From Oreocharis arfaki (Eukaryota > Chordata > Aves > Passeriformes > Paramythiidae): 64,000 bases of DNA. Shown in pieces: positions 39,211 to 51,160 of the stretch; positions within the stretch are counted from its first letter, which is position 1, and every line of letters begins with the position of its first letter. Below the pieces are notes generated by a model. The model was not told the DNA's origin, searched no databases, and was given only the letters and a program-made list of their open reading frames with translations. A program made the translations under genes and the position numbers. Location: positions 124,001 to 188,000 of the forward strand of contig VZRR01002172.1 of NCBI GenBank assembly GCA_013398015.1, given 5' to 3'.

Positions 39211-39258
39211 AATAAAACTTTCTTTATACTGTACTTACCCAAGTGCGTGCCTGTTTTG
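39211..39258 (+). terminator. Candidate polyadenylation signal with GT-rich downstream element
   Basis: AATAAA at 39211-39216 is followed about 27 nt later by a GTGCGTGCCTGTTTTG tract (39243-39258), the arrangement expected for a functional poly(A) site. It lies about 650-700 bp downstream of the CpG promoter block, on the same strand as the 60-codon frame. Confidence 0.45.
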
Positions 39259-39267
39259 CCTCGCAGA

Positions 39268-39281
39268 TTTTTTTTTTTTTT
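39268..39281. repeat. Poly-T run after the CpG-island unit
   Basis: Fourteen T residues lie just past the GT-rich poly(A)-site element. The run is T on the plus strand, so it does not mark a plus-strand retrocopy tail. Confidence 0.85.
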
Positions 39282-40251
39282 GTTTTCCTCAATATCATTG
39301 ATTTCCCCTTATGCAGAATAACAGATTTCATGGGGCTTGGCACGTAGCCAGCTCAAACCGCGACAAGCTCCTAACTCCTCCTTATTTTTAAGCTATCACA
39401 AGTAATTTTATCTGTTTTGAAGTTTTATCTGTTTAAAGTTTGATAATCACACAGGTCAGTCACACATCACAAATTTTTAACTTTACTGTTTTCCTGATCA
39501 GTTTATTTCACTTTGATTACATTGGTGAAAGATAATTTTGGATAGGATGTATTTTCTGCATAAAAATGTGTCTGCATGCACTGTTACAACAGACCATGGT
39601 GCAGTGAGACCCCACCGTGACCTAATGGCATGAGTGCTAGGTGAGTAGTTTTTCTGCATTAGAGCTAGTGCTATGAATTTGCCATTGCTCCTACACTATA
39701 GCATTCCCACTATGAACTAAAAGCACTAAATGTACACTTTCGTATTTGTTTTCTCAGTGCTAAAGATGTAATGTGTTTCTCTTTAGGGTCTCTTCCTTAT
39801 TTTCTGGGTGTTGGGGGCAGGGTCCTCGCAGGCTCTTTTTTTCCTGCTTACAGTTAGGCACCAGGGTTGGCCACCTTTTGGCATAAATTCAGGGCAAAAT
39901 CACTGACAGGGAAGTAGGTCAGTACAGGCACTACTGCTTTCCAAATACAGGCCCATCTCCAGCATCAGCTGCCTTCCAAAAGCTCTCAAACTCCCATAAA
40001 AGGAGTTAGATTCTAGCACATTATTTTCAGTGAAGGCTCAGACACACACTGAGCTTGGCCTGGACCAGAAACATCAATCTTTTAGATCACCAACGGACCC
40101 TCCTTAAGTGGCCCAAACACCGCCTGCCTAGCGGGGCAGCTGGGCTCCCCAGGTTCAGCCCACCCCTGGAACCCAGGCTTTCCTCAGCAATTCTGCTGAC
40201 ATGAAGGGAGAGGCACACACCAAAGAAATCCTCAGAGAAATCATAGGAAGG
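39282..40251. other. Intergenic DNA between the CpG-island unit and the 624-bp duplicate
   Basis: No coding or repeat content recognised. Confidence 0.6.
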
Positions 40252-40875
40252 CTTGCTTGGGTTCAAAGGGACCACCTACAGATGCCACCTACTTAGCCAG
40301 GTTGCTCAAAGCCCCATCCAGCCTGGCCCTAAACATTTCCAGAGATGGGGCAGCCACAGTTTCTCTGTGCAAGCTCTTCCAGTGCCTTGCTACCCACTGA
40401 GAAAGAATTTCTTCCTAACATCTAATAGAAATCTCCCCTCTTTTAATTTAAAACCATACCCCTTGCCCTGTCACTATCTCCCTGTGCAACGACTCACTTA
40501 TACATCAGCTTGTTCCACCAGCTATCCCCTCACAACGCTGGGCCTGCCTCCTTGGGCATCAGCCCACGGCACTGGCAGGGTGGAGAGTTACTGACAGGAA
40601 TAATATAAGTTCACACTGACAATCCCGAATCACTGAAAAATGTACATTTTCAAACACACACATTTTTCTAAAGCTTAGCTCTTAATTTTAGCACAGCTGG
40701 GGTATAATTTTTGAACATGTAGGACTGACATTTCTCATTGCTATCCTTGCACTGGATCAACTCATCTGAAATAGATGACATCCATCTATTTGCACTTGAA
40801 ATAGTATTACTCACACTAGAAAAGCTCCTCTGTAAATAATATCTCAAACATTGACAATTGACTTTGAATGAGATG
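40252..40875. repeat. 624-bp duplicated segment, copy A
   Basis: This segment matches 42531-43154 base for base as far as I can read, starting CTTGCTTGGG and ending TTTGAATGAGATG. The left half is CR1-derived and the right half (from about 40540) is unclassified AT-rich DNA. Flanking sequences differ on both sides. A 113-codon open frame inside both copies is antisense CR1 and not a gene. Confidence 0.95.
40255..40535 (-). mobile_element. CR1 LINE fragment, minus orientation (copy A)
   Basis: The plus strand reads the antisense of CR1: CCCATCCAGCCTGGCCCT, GAGATGGGGCAGCCACAG, CTTCCAGTGCC and AGAATTTCTTCCTAACATC. Only about 280 bp of the 3' region are present. The right limit is approximate. 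Confidence 0.85.
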
Positions 40876-42530
40876 GCTACTCAGAGGTGAAAAAGTCATC
40901 CAGGATATTTTCTTTTTTCCCCAATTGTAGAGGATATATATGTGCACACCATAATCCCATCTATCTTACAAGAGTGCTTTAATTCAGGAAGAAAAATAGC
41001 TTTGAACGTTCATGCTGAGCAATACTTAGACACAGCTTCACTCCCTTGAACTCCACAGGCATACAGAACTGCAGCCAACATTTGTGATTTACACCATCCT
41101 GCATATCCCAAAATACTTCCTGATGATGCCTGAGGCTTTTGTTAAGGATTGATGTGAGTCTGCTCTCAGGCTCATCTGTCCTCTCTTCTACCAGTCTATC
41201 AACTTGTCTTCAGATACAACTGAGTCCTTGGTTTACTAAACGAATTTTTGGATACTGCTGAGCCAGTTCGGAGAACTCCAGGCAGAAAGGACATGGAACA
41301 GATGATTCACAGGGACAGTCTGGAGTCACTCTTTCAAATGCCAGAGATACAGTTCCCTTGTTCCCTGAGATAGTAAATACTTAAGCAAGGCATCGTTTAA
41401 AAAAAAGAATGCCTGAAAGGCAGGTAACTGGTTTGGTCTGCCTTCCTTTAATAACAAAAGCAGGTTTTTGGAGACTGAGGCCCAGATTATGCAATAATTC
41501 TAGCTATGGGTAGTATAAAACAAAGTGACATTTAAATAAAAAAAAAAAAAAAACAAACAAAAACCTGAACAGTTATGGTTCCAAATTTCCTTTTACTCTA
41601 GGCATAAAAAAAAATACCTTTTGCTTAGTTCTCATGTTATCTGCTCAGTCCCTGTTCAGGCTGTAAGACAGTCTGAGAGATCAGCAAAATAATCAAGGAA
41701 AGTGAAGAATAAACTGTAAAGAAGGGAACAATCCCTTTTTGTTCTAAGTAGAATTAAAATACTTCCAAATTCAAAAGACAATTTAGTAATACCTATTGGC
41801 ATTACTAATTAGCCCACTGAGGTAACTGCTTTGCTATACACTTACTTACCACGCGGTCCTGGGAAGCTCATCCTTAACCACTACTGTCCAAAACGCTAGA
41901 AAAGGAGGTTAATTCCTGGTGTTTCTGGCATTTTTAAGACACCAGCAGAAGACACCTTCCAAAGAGTTTTTCCTGATTTTAGTTTGGAAGATGCAGAGGA
42001 ATGGAGCTTATTGCTCTGCTCTGCTTCACCCATGAAGAAGGACGGACACACAATTGCTGCCACAGTGCTGCTCTCAGCTTTGTGAGGGCGTCCTCCAGGC
42101 ACTCCAGTGCTGCAACCACCACATCCCACCCTGAGCACATCCCACTCACGGTACCCACGCCCTCCCACCACCCCTCTGCCAGCAGTGGGAGCTCATGGCT
42201 TGAGTCTCAGCAGCCCAGACACTCTCCAAAGGCTTCCAGTGCTGTAACAGTAGAAAAAGAGAAAAATACAGCAAAAGTATGTTGCCCAAGACCACACAAG
42301 AGACATTTCCTTCTGATTTTGAGAAAGTGCTGGTCATAGTTTCTAACAAATACTATTTTTGTATGAAAACCTGCACAAAGGGTGACTTCGTGCAGCAGTT
42401 CTCAAAGCTGTTTTCTACCCTGCAAACCATACATTAAATTTGTATGGCTAATGAATGAACTAATCAGCTAACTATTTAATACAAATGTGAGTAAACAGAC
42501 AAAACTGTGTTCAGGTTGAAAAATCACCTC
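40876..42530. other. Spacer between the two 624-bp duplicate copies
   Basis: 1655 bp of single-copy sequence with a poly-A run. Overlapping open frames of 91 and 112 codons near 42.0-42.3 kb are not recognisable proteins. Confidence 0.6.
41538..41563. repeat. Poly-A run with CAAA interruptions
   Basis: A 16-bp A run continues into CAAACAAAAA between the two 624-bp duplicate copies. Confidence 0.85.
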
Positions 42531-43154
42531 CTTGCTTGGGTTCAAAGGGACCACCTACAGATGCCACCTACTTAGCCAGGTTGCTCAAAGCCCCATCCAG
42601 CCTGGCCCTAAACATTTCCAGAGATGGGGCAGCCACAGTTTCTCTGTGCAAGCTCTTCCAGTGCCTTGCTACCCACTGAGAAAGAATTTCTTCCTAACAT
42701 CTAATAGAAATCTCCCCTCTTTTAATTTAAAACCATACCCCTTGCCCTGTCACTATCTCCCTGTGCAACGACTCACTTATACATCAGCTTGTTCCACCAG
42801 CTATCCCCTCACAACGCTGGGCCTGCCTCCTTGGGCATCAGCCCACGGCACTGGCAGGGTGGAGAGTTACTGACAGGAATAATATAAGTTCACACTGACA
42901 ATCCCGAATCACTGAAAAATGTACATTTTCAAACACACACATTTTTCTAAAGCTTAGCTCTTAATTTTAGCACAGCTGGGGTATAATTTTTGAACATGTA
43001 GGACTGACATTTCTCATTGCTATCCTTGCACTGGATCAACTCATCTGAAATAGATGACATCCATCTATTTGCACTTGAAATAGTATTACTCACACTAGAA
43101 AAGCTCCTCTGTAAATAATATCTCAAACATTGACAATTGACTTTGAATGAGATG
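42531..43154. repeat. 624-bp duplicated segment, copy B
   Basis: Direct-orientation copy of 40252-40875, offset by 2279 bp, with no difference seen. Its right edge runs into a short scrambled stretch that repeats TGACAATTGACTTTGAAT (43131-43148 and 43163-43180). Confidence 0.95.
42534..42814 (-). mobile_element. CR1 LINE fragment, minus orientation (copy B)
   Basis: Identical to the CR1 fragment at 40255-40535 because it lies inside the duplicated 624-bp segment. It was copied by the duplication and is not an independent insertion. Confidence 0.85.
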
Positions 43155-43180
43155 AATGAGAATGACAATTGACTTTGAAT

Positions 43181-46100
43181 TTCACCTCCCCAGCTGCAAA
43201 TGTACTCTAAAAATAATTGGTTTTCTTTAACCTTAGCAGGTAAGTTTACCATTAAAATTAGTGCTTACCTGAACATATTTTGGTGATTCTCTGATTCTAA
43301 TTTCATAGATGTTAAGTAAGGATTTCCTATTTTGAGTCTAGAGACACAGCAGTAGCAAAACGCACACAGTCTAGCACCTGGATAAATACTTGGCATAATA
43401 TTCAGGTAGGAAAACAAATCTGCATATTTAATACTGCCAAAGGGAATCTGTCAAAACCAGTGCAGAGAAGCACTGGATTACATCAAATATATTTCCAATT
43501 CTTGCTCGAGGAAAAGTAGATTTAGAGTTAATCAAACAGCAATCAATCAACTACATTATTAGAAGACAGGATTTTTCAGCTCTGCTTTAAATTAATGAAA
43601 AGACCTTGGCTCTGCTTTGTGTTTGAGTGGTGGTGTGATCTGCTGCAGAACCCTCTAAGCCTTTCCTCACTGAAGTGGATCTCCATGAATAACCACCAGG
43701 CACTCAATAATAAAGAGCTTTGGGATAGGTAAATGTGTAGGGATGACATGAGGAGTCATTTGAAAGAAATTACAGAAGAGAGAGGACAGCTATCATTGGG
43801 TTTGTGTATCTCATGTAAAATAGTGTCCAGCCCTGCAGAACCAGTGGCTGTAAACACAGAACCACCTGAACACCAGGGCCCTGGCCAGGTAACTGCACCC
43901 TCTCCCCTTTCCCAAAGGGGTTTCTCCCCACGAGGGCAGAGGCACTTACAAGAAAGAAGCCCGAATCAGTCCAGATCCTGTTGCACCTACTTCTGTCTCA
44001 AAGAGAACTTAGTAAGGCTTACTTCCCCAAACCACTCAATTTCAATCAAAACACTCAAATGAAACAATCTCATGTAAAAATTTAGGAAATCAAAAATTCA
44101 AGTGTAAGGCACTGCTGAAGCAAAAACTTGGCTCCCAGTCAGAAATCCACCCATCAGAATTCAGTGCATCTCTCATACTGCACAGTTGAAGTAGCAGTAA
44201 AAAATTTAAATGACAGATATATGGTTTTGGGAACCTTATTTTAGGCTTGTTTGCTTGTGGTTTTTTTTTTTGACAGAGCATGATTTTTGGCATCATGGAT
44301 CCATGTGTTGTCAACCTCCTCATGATGGGTTTCATTAAAAAACCCCTGAATTTGACCATTTTTATCAGCTTATTGATACACATCCTTCTCAGATACACCT
44401 AAACCTGTGCATGGGGGACTATCCACTGGCAACTAGTAGCAAAAAATAATCCTGTTAGCACCTGCAAGTAATTTGCAGATTACATGCAATACCAGCAGTT
44501 CAGCAACACCTCCAAGGTCAGTGACAGCTGAATCAGAATTATTGCTGACTTCTACCAGTAACAGAGAAGAACTGGATATGAAGCATTCAGACACCCCTGA
44601 TTGGATATTTTTAATTTTTTATTTTTTAAATTTATACTACCATGAATCTTCCTTATACCAATTTAAATTTCAATGAGCTCCAAAGATGTACCTTAAAAAA
44701 AGGAGGCGCTGTTGGCAGGCACATTTTTCTGCTGGCAGAACATGTTCCTCAAACAATTACGTCTTATCACAACATTCACTTAAAATTTTATATCAAACTG
44801 TATCATGGGGCCCTTTTAAAAAACCCTCATTAATGATGATTATGTAAGTACCATTAGATGTGAGACATTCCCATATTGCTCGTAGGAGTTTTGATTTAAT
44901 TCTGTTAAAATCTACTCTGCCATTTGTGTAATCACTCCTGACATTTTACCTTTTGTTTTCTAAAACACTATTGTCTGTCACAGGAAAAAAACCCCCGATG
45001 ATATTTCAGTTGTCATCGCAATCTGATTGAAAAGATGCTATTAATTAAATCTTTGTACACAGTTATACCTGAAAACTCACTGACAGCTCTTGGGGGAAGA
45101 TATATTACTGGAAGACAGTAGTTGTTATTTAGGTCTCTGAGGCATCACCAAGGCACTAGTAAATCCCACACACATTCCTGTGGCTCAGGCTGGTATTACT
45201 CAGCATTTGTGGGGAATAATTCAACTTTGGCCTTTCATAGTGAATAGCATGGCTCAGGGTGGTCCATGACTGTAGGGACCACTGCAAAGGAATATTTGCA
45301 CCTGCTTTAACTCAGGAGATGAGTTTGCAAACACACAGGGAGCAGAGCTGAGAAGTCACTGTCCTCACAAGACATAATACAAGGTGCTGGCTTAGGCAAC
45401 CTAGGCTGAGGTTTTTACCAAAAGGAGGAGGGCAAATACATTTTACCAGAGCTGGAATTTTAATTTTCTGTTTGTCACTCATTTACTTTTTTTTTGTCAT
45501 CAGAAGGGTTACAGAGAAAATACTCTTTCACAGGATAAATAAGTAGAAACAGCTACAAAATTCCAATTGTCTGTAGCCAGAGCTTTGACCAAGTCCCTTA
45601 ACTAGCAGCAAGTTTCCTTTCACAGAAGTTAGTGGCAGCCCTCTTCAATTAATACTACACTACAAATATACACTACATATATAACATATATATACATTCT
45701 CCTGAGCGGAGACAACGTCCATCTCACAAACAAAGAGGAGAATTTTCTTAAATTATTATAATAAAAAATTATAATATAATTGTTTTTTTCAGCATTTTAA
45801 TTTTAGTGCCCATATCTTTATAGGGAATAGGGAATTTCATCAAGAAAGAAGTTCTGAAAGTTCTTACTTACCTTGGTCACATAGGACACAGGGAATTAAG
45901 TTCTCCTCCATAATGTGCTCTTTGAGCTGGGGCTGGGGCTTCTGAGTACTCTGAAGGTACATATGTTGTGACTAGTGATCAAATTACTTCATGAGGAAAA
46001 GTTCATCACAGTCATGGCAACTGCTTAAAATGCAACATAAACAGGTCTGTGTCAATATTTTGACCTTGTGTAAACAATTCAAGCTGCATCAGTCTGGAGA

Positions 46101-47816
46101 TAATGACACATAATGCTGTATAAAATGCTCTGAAAGGGTTTTACTGAATTAATTTGCATTTGAGCTCTGGAATAAAATTGGCCTGCAGTGGTAAAGTGTG
46201 AACTTTTGTGGTCCTGTTAAATATGATCCTAACAAGATCTGGAGATTACAGAAGGCATCCTGGGAAAGGGCTTCACTACTACATGGTAAAAAGGAAAAGA
46301 ATGATTTTCAGAGCCTGCACTGTCTTTAATCCATTTACAGAGCTTCAGAAATTCAGTATGACAGACTAGAATGTATGATTCTGTCTGACTATAAATGACG
46401 TATTTCTTACCACTCTGATGCTACACCTCTGGGCAAACACTTTTTCTCCTTTTTGCAACATCATGAGTTCAAGCTGGAAAGGACAGTGATCAGTGTTTTA
46501 GAACTCTGCTAATAAAACTAAGGGAAAGCAATCTGTACATAGGAGTTTATTTAGATGCCCACAAATTTTAAATCATTCCCCTTCATATCTCAGTCCACTG
46601 GGTATCTTATCCAACTGAATTACCATTGGGTTTTACAATGTGATATACAAAATGAGCTGACATTATGATTTACAAACATCCTTTGAGTATCATATAAAAC
46701 ACAACTCTTTCCCTTATTATACAATCATCAGGGCAATGCAAATAGAGTCAATACATTAGTAGCTGAAGATGATGGGGTATTTTAAGAAAATAAATTTAAC
46801 TTTATGACACAAAGCTGTTAATTAAACAAAAAACTGTTTAAAAAATTGGAATAAAGTTATCTGAATGACTGAAAGTAATTTTATATTCTTTGCCACTGTC
46901 CCCTTATAAACATAATAGTATTTCATTTAAAAGACAACTAATTTTTTCACTGTATAGTCACACTTCGTTCTTATTAATCAGTTTCACATTTTCTGCATGA
47001 AACTATGAAAAACTCACAAATGTAGACTTTCCAAACTGTAGCCACTATACTTATTTCTGCAATCTTTTCCATATATTCAGTGCGTTTAATTAAATCAACA
47101 AAAAGAAAAAAAACCACTACACAAATGAGCAGAACAAAACACAACAGCACATTAAAAATGTGACATTTAAGCTGTAGATCCATCGCAATAGAAATATATT
47201 CTTGTTGTAATGCCACAAACTTTCTAGCCTCATGAAAAAAATAGACATTAGCTGAAGAGAATCTAAGCTCTAACCTCTACATAGGGCTGAGAGTCTTGAT
47301 TTCAATTTCTGTCTAAACTTAGGTCCTCAACAACACAGTAAATTTAAGTATTTTTGACTGTCATAAAATATGAAAAGATAAAATCTGTTTCTGAGCTAAT
47401 AATTAGGTAATGGAAGCTACCAAGCATAAAGGTCTCCTGTCCTGCATGTTGCTGAACAGGTGCCTCTGCACTTTGTCACATGGCAGCAGGAACTGAGGAC
47501 GACAGACATTATTACTGTAAATATAAAACAGGAAAAATTCTGAACTCATCAATGATGTTACAAATGCAAGCAAATTCTAACCTAGTCAACTTAAACTGTA
47601 TCTTCTTAAGGGTCTCTGACTGTTTTATCACTGTATAATCCAGAGGAATTATACTCAACAGAATACTGACAATGACTGGTGATTCTTTCTTGAATATGTG
47701 TTGAATTGGCAGTGGAATGGGGTTTTAGTTCCATTTCTCACTATAGGAGTATTGTTGCTGCTTTGCATGTGTGTAGAAGAAAGTGCTTATTCTGCCATTT
47801 CATTCAGTTCATGGCA
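43181..47816. other. Intergenic DNA downstream of NELL1
   Basis: AT-rich unique sequence with a TA-rich microsatellite near 45.7 kb. The right part could belong to a longer NELL1 3' UTR if a distal poly(A) signal is used (47085-47090 or 46546-46551). No other gene is recognised. Confidence 0.55.
45661..45697. repeat. TA-rich microsatellite
   Basis: Imperfect ATATATAC units, with a second strongly AT-rich stretch just to the right (45748-45785). Confidence 0.7.
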
Positions 47817-47822
47817 TTTAAT
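47817..47822 (-). terminator. Candidate polyadenylation signal (ATTAAA) for NELL1
   Basis: The plus strand reads TTTAAT, which is ATTAAA on the coding strand, 580 nt downstream of the NELL1 stop. It is the commonest variant hexamer, but the sequence after it is not clearly GT-rich. The assignment is weak, and more distal signals exist at 47085-47090 and 46546-46551. Confidence 0.3.
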
Positions 47823-48401
47823 TTTATAGTTTAAGACAGACTTATTTTGATTACTTTCATTCTGTCCATACCTTTGAATGCTTTAAAATGTTGGACAGCT
47901 GTGAAATATAAGTACTATGCAATCTGACTGTACATACATACATATTTTCATAAATACATCTAACAGAGACCTTGGAACCAAGTATGTGGTATCATGGGAC
48001 AAAATCACGACAGGTTGTCTTATTTGTAAAATCTAGATTCAAAGTAAGAAGAGCTGAATTCTATCAATGTTGTCAATACACAAATTAAAACAAAAATACA
48101 GCATTAGTTTATCCATGAAATAATTTAAACATATTTGCAAATTTCTTGACAGGAAAGGTGTGTAATTTACAACACTGAAAACTTGTAGCAACCATTGATT
48201 TCTACGCGCTGTACTGGAAGTCACCCGGACAAGGCTAGCAAGGATGAGCATCGTGATAGGTCCCAAAGGCAACTCCCAAACATCTTCCTTGCTCGGAGAC
48301 TTTGGTTATTGTCTGTTGTATAAAATGCCAATGTATACGGCTTCCTTTCAGGTGTTAACTCCAGTAGTTTTCCTCCCTCGGCACAGTCCAGTCTGGCCAG
48401 G
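47817..48401 (-). other. NELL1: Probable NELL1 3' untranslated region
   Basis: The region directly follows the NELL1 stop codon on the minus strand. No canonical AATAAA is visible on the minus strand within the first kilobase. The first acceptable hexamer I see is ATTAAA at 47817-47822, about 580 nt past the stop. Further candidates are ATTAAA at 47085-47090 and AATAAA at 46546-46551. The end given here is therefore only the nearest plausible one; the true 3' UTR could extend to about 46.5 kb. No coding signal is seen. Confidence 0.4.
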
Positions 48402-48452
48402 TCAGTTATTGTTGAGACACTCTAAATCCACAGAGCAGCAGACATTCCCATT
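48402..48452 (-). CDS. NELL1: NELL1 terminal coding exon (16 residues and stop)
   Basis: This exon is too short to show up as an open reading frame and was found by searching for the expected NELL1 C terminus. After a pyrimidine-rich tract and TCCATGCAG, the minus strand reads NGNVCCSVDLECLNNN followed by TGA. The mammalian NELL1 tail has the same length and the same CCSVD-x-ECL core. Joined to the upstream CKCK in phase 0, it supplies the last three cysteines of the protein. The coding part is 51 nt. The untranslated remainder continues to lower coordinates; its end is not certain. Confidence 0.93.
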   Translation of the reverse strand, partial: NGNVCCSVDLECLNNN

Positions 48453-49686
48453 CTGCATGGACAAACAAGCAGAACAGGTGACAAAGAGCAAAGGGCTGCT
48501 GGCAGGCAGAGACAGGTGCATCCTTGACACAGCTACCACCTAAAAACACCTGCCTCCAGCATCCAGGGTGTCAGCATTGCTCCCAATGGTGGCTCTCTGA
48601 GGAGGCTGACTTTGCCAAATAGCACTGAATTGGCCTGAACTACCACAGGAACTCGAAACCTGGATGTGGTCCCCAAAATGAAATACACCACAGCAATAGC
48701 AACAGAGATGATTGCATTTTTCTCTCATGCAAGAAAGTTAATGGAGAGAATTTTGATGTGATCCATACAGGGAAGCTTTCTGCTTGTCTGAAATTAGCAG
48801 ACAGTTCAGGTTCTTGGTTCATGGCAGATATGGAGGGGATGGGGGCAACATAAACACTATACAGCTGTGGAATTTAATCCATTGTTAAGTATCTTTTTCT
48901 AACATCCAGTCATTTATAAAACATTAATAAAAAAGTACAGCAACCACTAAAAGCCCAAATGAGCATCTTCTTTTTACTTTTCTTTTTTTAATCCATCACA
49001 AATCTACAGAAAAAACCTCAAAAGAATGGCAGAAAAGCTACCTTCAATAATTTAAAGCCCTGGGGCAATAGCTTGCTCTCCCAGAGTGAACAGAAGAACA
49101 TTTTATATAACGCAAAACAACACTTTCATAATTCTGATATTAGCACAGTGCGGTCATCACTGCACAAAGCAAGGGAAATAGACTGCACTCCTGCACGAGA
49201 GCCATTGGATTAAATACCTCTTGATGAGATCAGGGAACATTCCCTGTGACATTCCCTTCCCATCACTGTTGTGGGAGTGCCTTTATCTTGGAGCTGCAAT
49301 GCCTTTTTACTTGTGTATTTGCTGGTGAAACTTTTATATTAGTGTTTTTGCCTCAGCTTACCAGCTCTGTAATATATATTTTCATGAACATCCACACTAG
49401 GTAATTATTGAAATGTTACCCTTGACTCATAGTGAGAAAGCCTGAAGGGCACTCCAACAGAATGTCTGAAAGTTGCACTAAGATATTAACATATCTGTGC
49501 TCAACATTCACAACAAGGAGAGAATTGTTTTGCTTACACTCTGCCAGACAGAAAACACATGGGTTTTCTGCAGGCTCTCAGGTCTCATTTGCTTCCCCAA
49601 GATCCTAATGTGAACCTCCAAGGGCAGACAGGGACCCCAATTTTATTCAGGTGCATTCCATGACCATTCCAGCTGGCCCATCGTAC
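48453..49686 (-). other. NELL1: NELL1 last intron
   Basis: A 1234-bp phase-0 intron between CKCK and NGNV, with donor GTACGA and acceptor CCATGCAG. I see no other gene, repeat or coding segment inside it. Confidence 0.9.
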
Positions 49687-49911
49687 CTTGCATTTGCAGG
49701 TTGTACACGGAGATCCCGCCATTGTCCATACAGCACCACTGAGCCTTGTGATTCCATAGCCATCTGGACAGGTTTTCCTGATGTCATAGGTGATGTTGTC
49801 AGCCAGACAGGGGTCACTGACACAGTGAGGACAGCACTCTCCTTCTGAGATGGCTGTGTACTCGCAGCTCAGAGTCGGGCACTGAAGAGGCCAACAATCC
49901 ACCTCTCCTTC
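49687..49911 (-). CDS. NELL1: NELL1 exon: VWC module completion and partial last VWC
   Basis: This 225-nt exon of 75 codons has acceptor TTTTATAG before GAAGGAGAG and donor AAG before GTACGA. It starts EGEVDCWPLQC, completes the VWC module opened in the previous exon (GECCPHC is its CCxxC signature), and continues with SDPCLADNITYDIRKTC to CTTCKCK, the first half of a final VWC-like unit. NIT is a potential N-glycosylation site. The C-x-C-K end matches the same position in the two preceding modules, where introns also interrupt after C-x-C-[KL]. Both junctions are phase 0. Residues such as TMAGSPCTTC are NELL1-type rather than NELL2-type. Confidence 0.95.
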
Positions 49912-50460
49912 CTATAAAATATGAAGCAAATGTCATTGAACTTGCCATTTATGAACCACCAAGAAACTTTGTACCCTTTTGAATGGAAAAGCATTGTTTT
50001 GTCAAAATTGCAATAAACTGAATGGTTCAGATCTCAGTTTGGTTGATCACACAAACACATTAGAATACTGAGCTGAAGCTCCCTAAATGTAGCAGATTAT
50101 AATTTGGTTGATTCTTGACTAAACAACAACACTGTCATCATCGTAGCAGGGGAACTTGAGTTCTTTGGGGTTTTTGAAGGCAGGGTTAAATACTCGGTCT
50201 TTATATTTTCTACAAACTATAATTTTTGCTGTGATTGCCTTGCAGACTCATGCACTCTTTCTAGTCCTGGTCACATAAACGTCTCTGCAGGATCACAGCA
50301 AGCGTTTAAATAGAAAATTAATGCTGCAGATAGATATAGGTCAGTACAATCGAGAAGCACTGAACATCAATCTAAGTAGCAACAGCCAACACCAACTTTG
50401 TCAGCTCCTAAAGGAATTGTTAGAGCAGTACCATTTGTGTTCCACTGACTCATTTTATTC

Positions 50461-50497
50461 CATTATTTATTTATTTTTATTTTATTATTATTTTTAC
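50461..50497. repeat. TTTA-rich low-complexity tract
   Basis: Imperfect TTTATTTATTTT and TTATTATT units within a NELL1 intron. Confidence 0.75.
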
Positions 50498-51135
50498 TTG
50501 AAAAAAGCCTGAAACAGTTTAGTAGATACAGACATGGAGAAGACAGGAACATCAGGTCACTTCTGCAGAGTACTGCTCTGTACGTCTAAATTTAACCTGG
50601 ACAGGGCTTCAATAACTTGCATTATACTGCTCTGTGAACACTTCAGATGCTGAGAACATCACACACTGCACAGAACCTTACATACAACACTGATTTAGGG
50701 CATCACTGTCTTACAGCTCTAGATGTTATCCCAATCATAAAATTAGGCTGCAAGAAACTGCAAGCCACAACCTCAATACTTACTCTATGCATTATGGATA
50801 ATTACCTCATGTCAGTAACTTAGCTTTGAATCTAATTTCCTTCCTGATGCTCAGACACCTCTTGATTAGTAACATATATAAAGACTATGTTATACAGACA
50901 GCTATAAATGGAAAACTGATAATTTTTAATGAACTTCATTGATGCACTAATTAGTATATCTATGGAAAACTTAAAGCTTTAAAGGAATAATCTATAGTGT
51001 CTAATGAGAAAATAACTTGTTGTTATTTTGTATGTTTTTCAAGTAATTTCAGTCTTCTTTATCCTTCTTTGTTTGGTTAATTATTTCTAATTTATACAGT
51101 GGCACTGGCACTCCATGTTTCCAGATTTGCAGAAT

Positions 51136-51160
51136 ATAAATAAATAAATAAATAAATAAA
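51136..51160. repeat. AAAT tetranucleotide microsatellite
   Basis: Six perfect units of a TAAA-type repeat within a NELL1 intron. Confidence 0.9.

Noticed and set aside
40253..40594. 113-codon frame repeated identically at 42532-42873
   Set aside because: It is the antisense of a CR1 LINE 3' region inside the duplicated segment, not a gene family.
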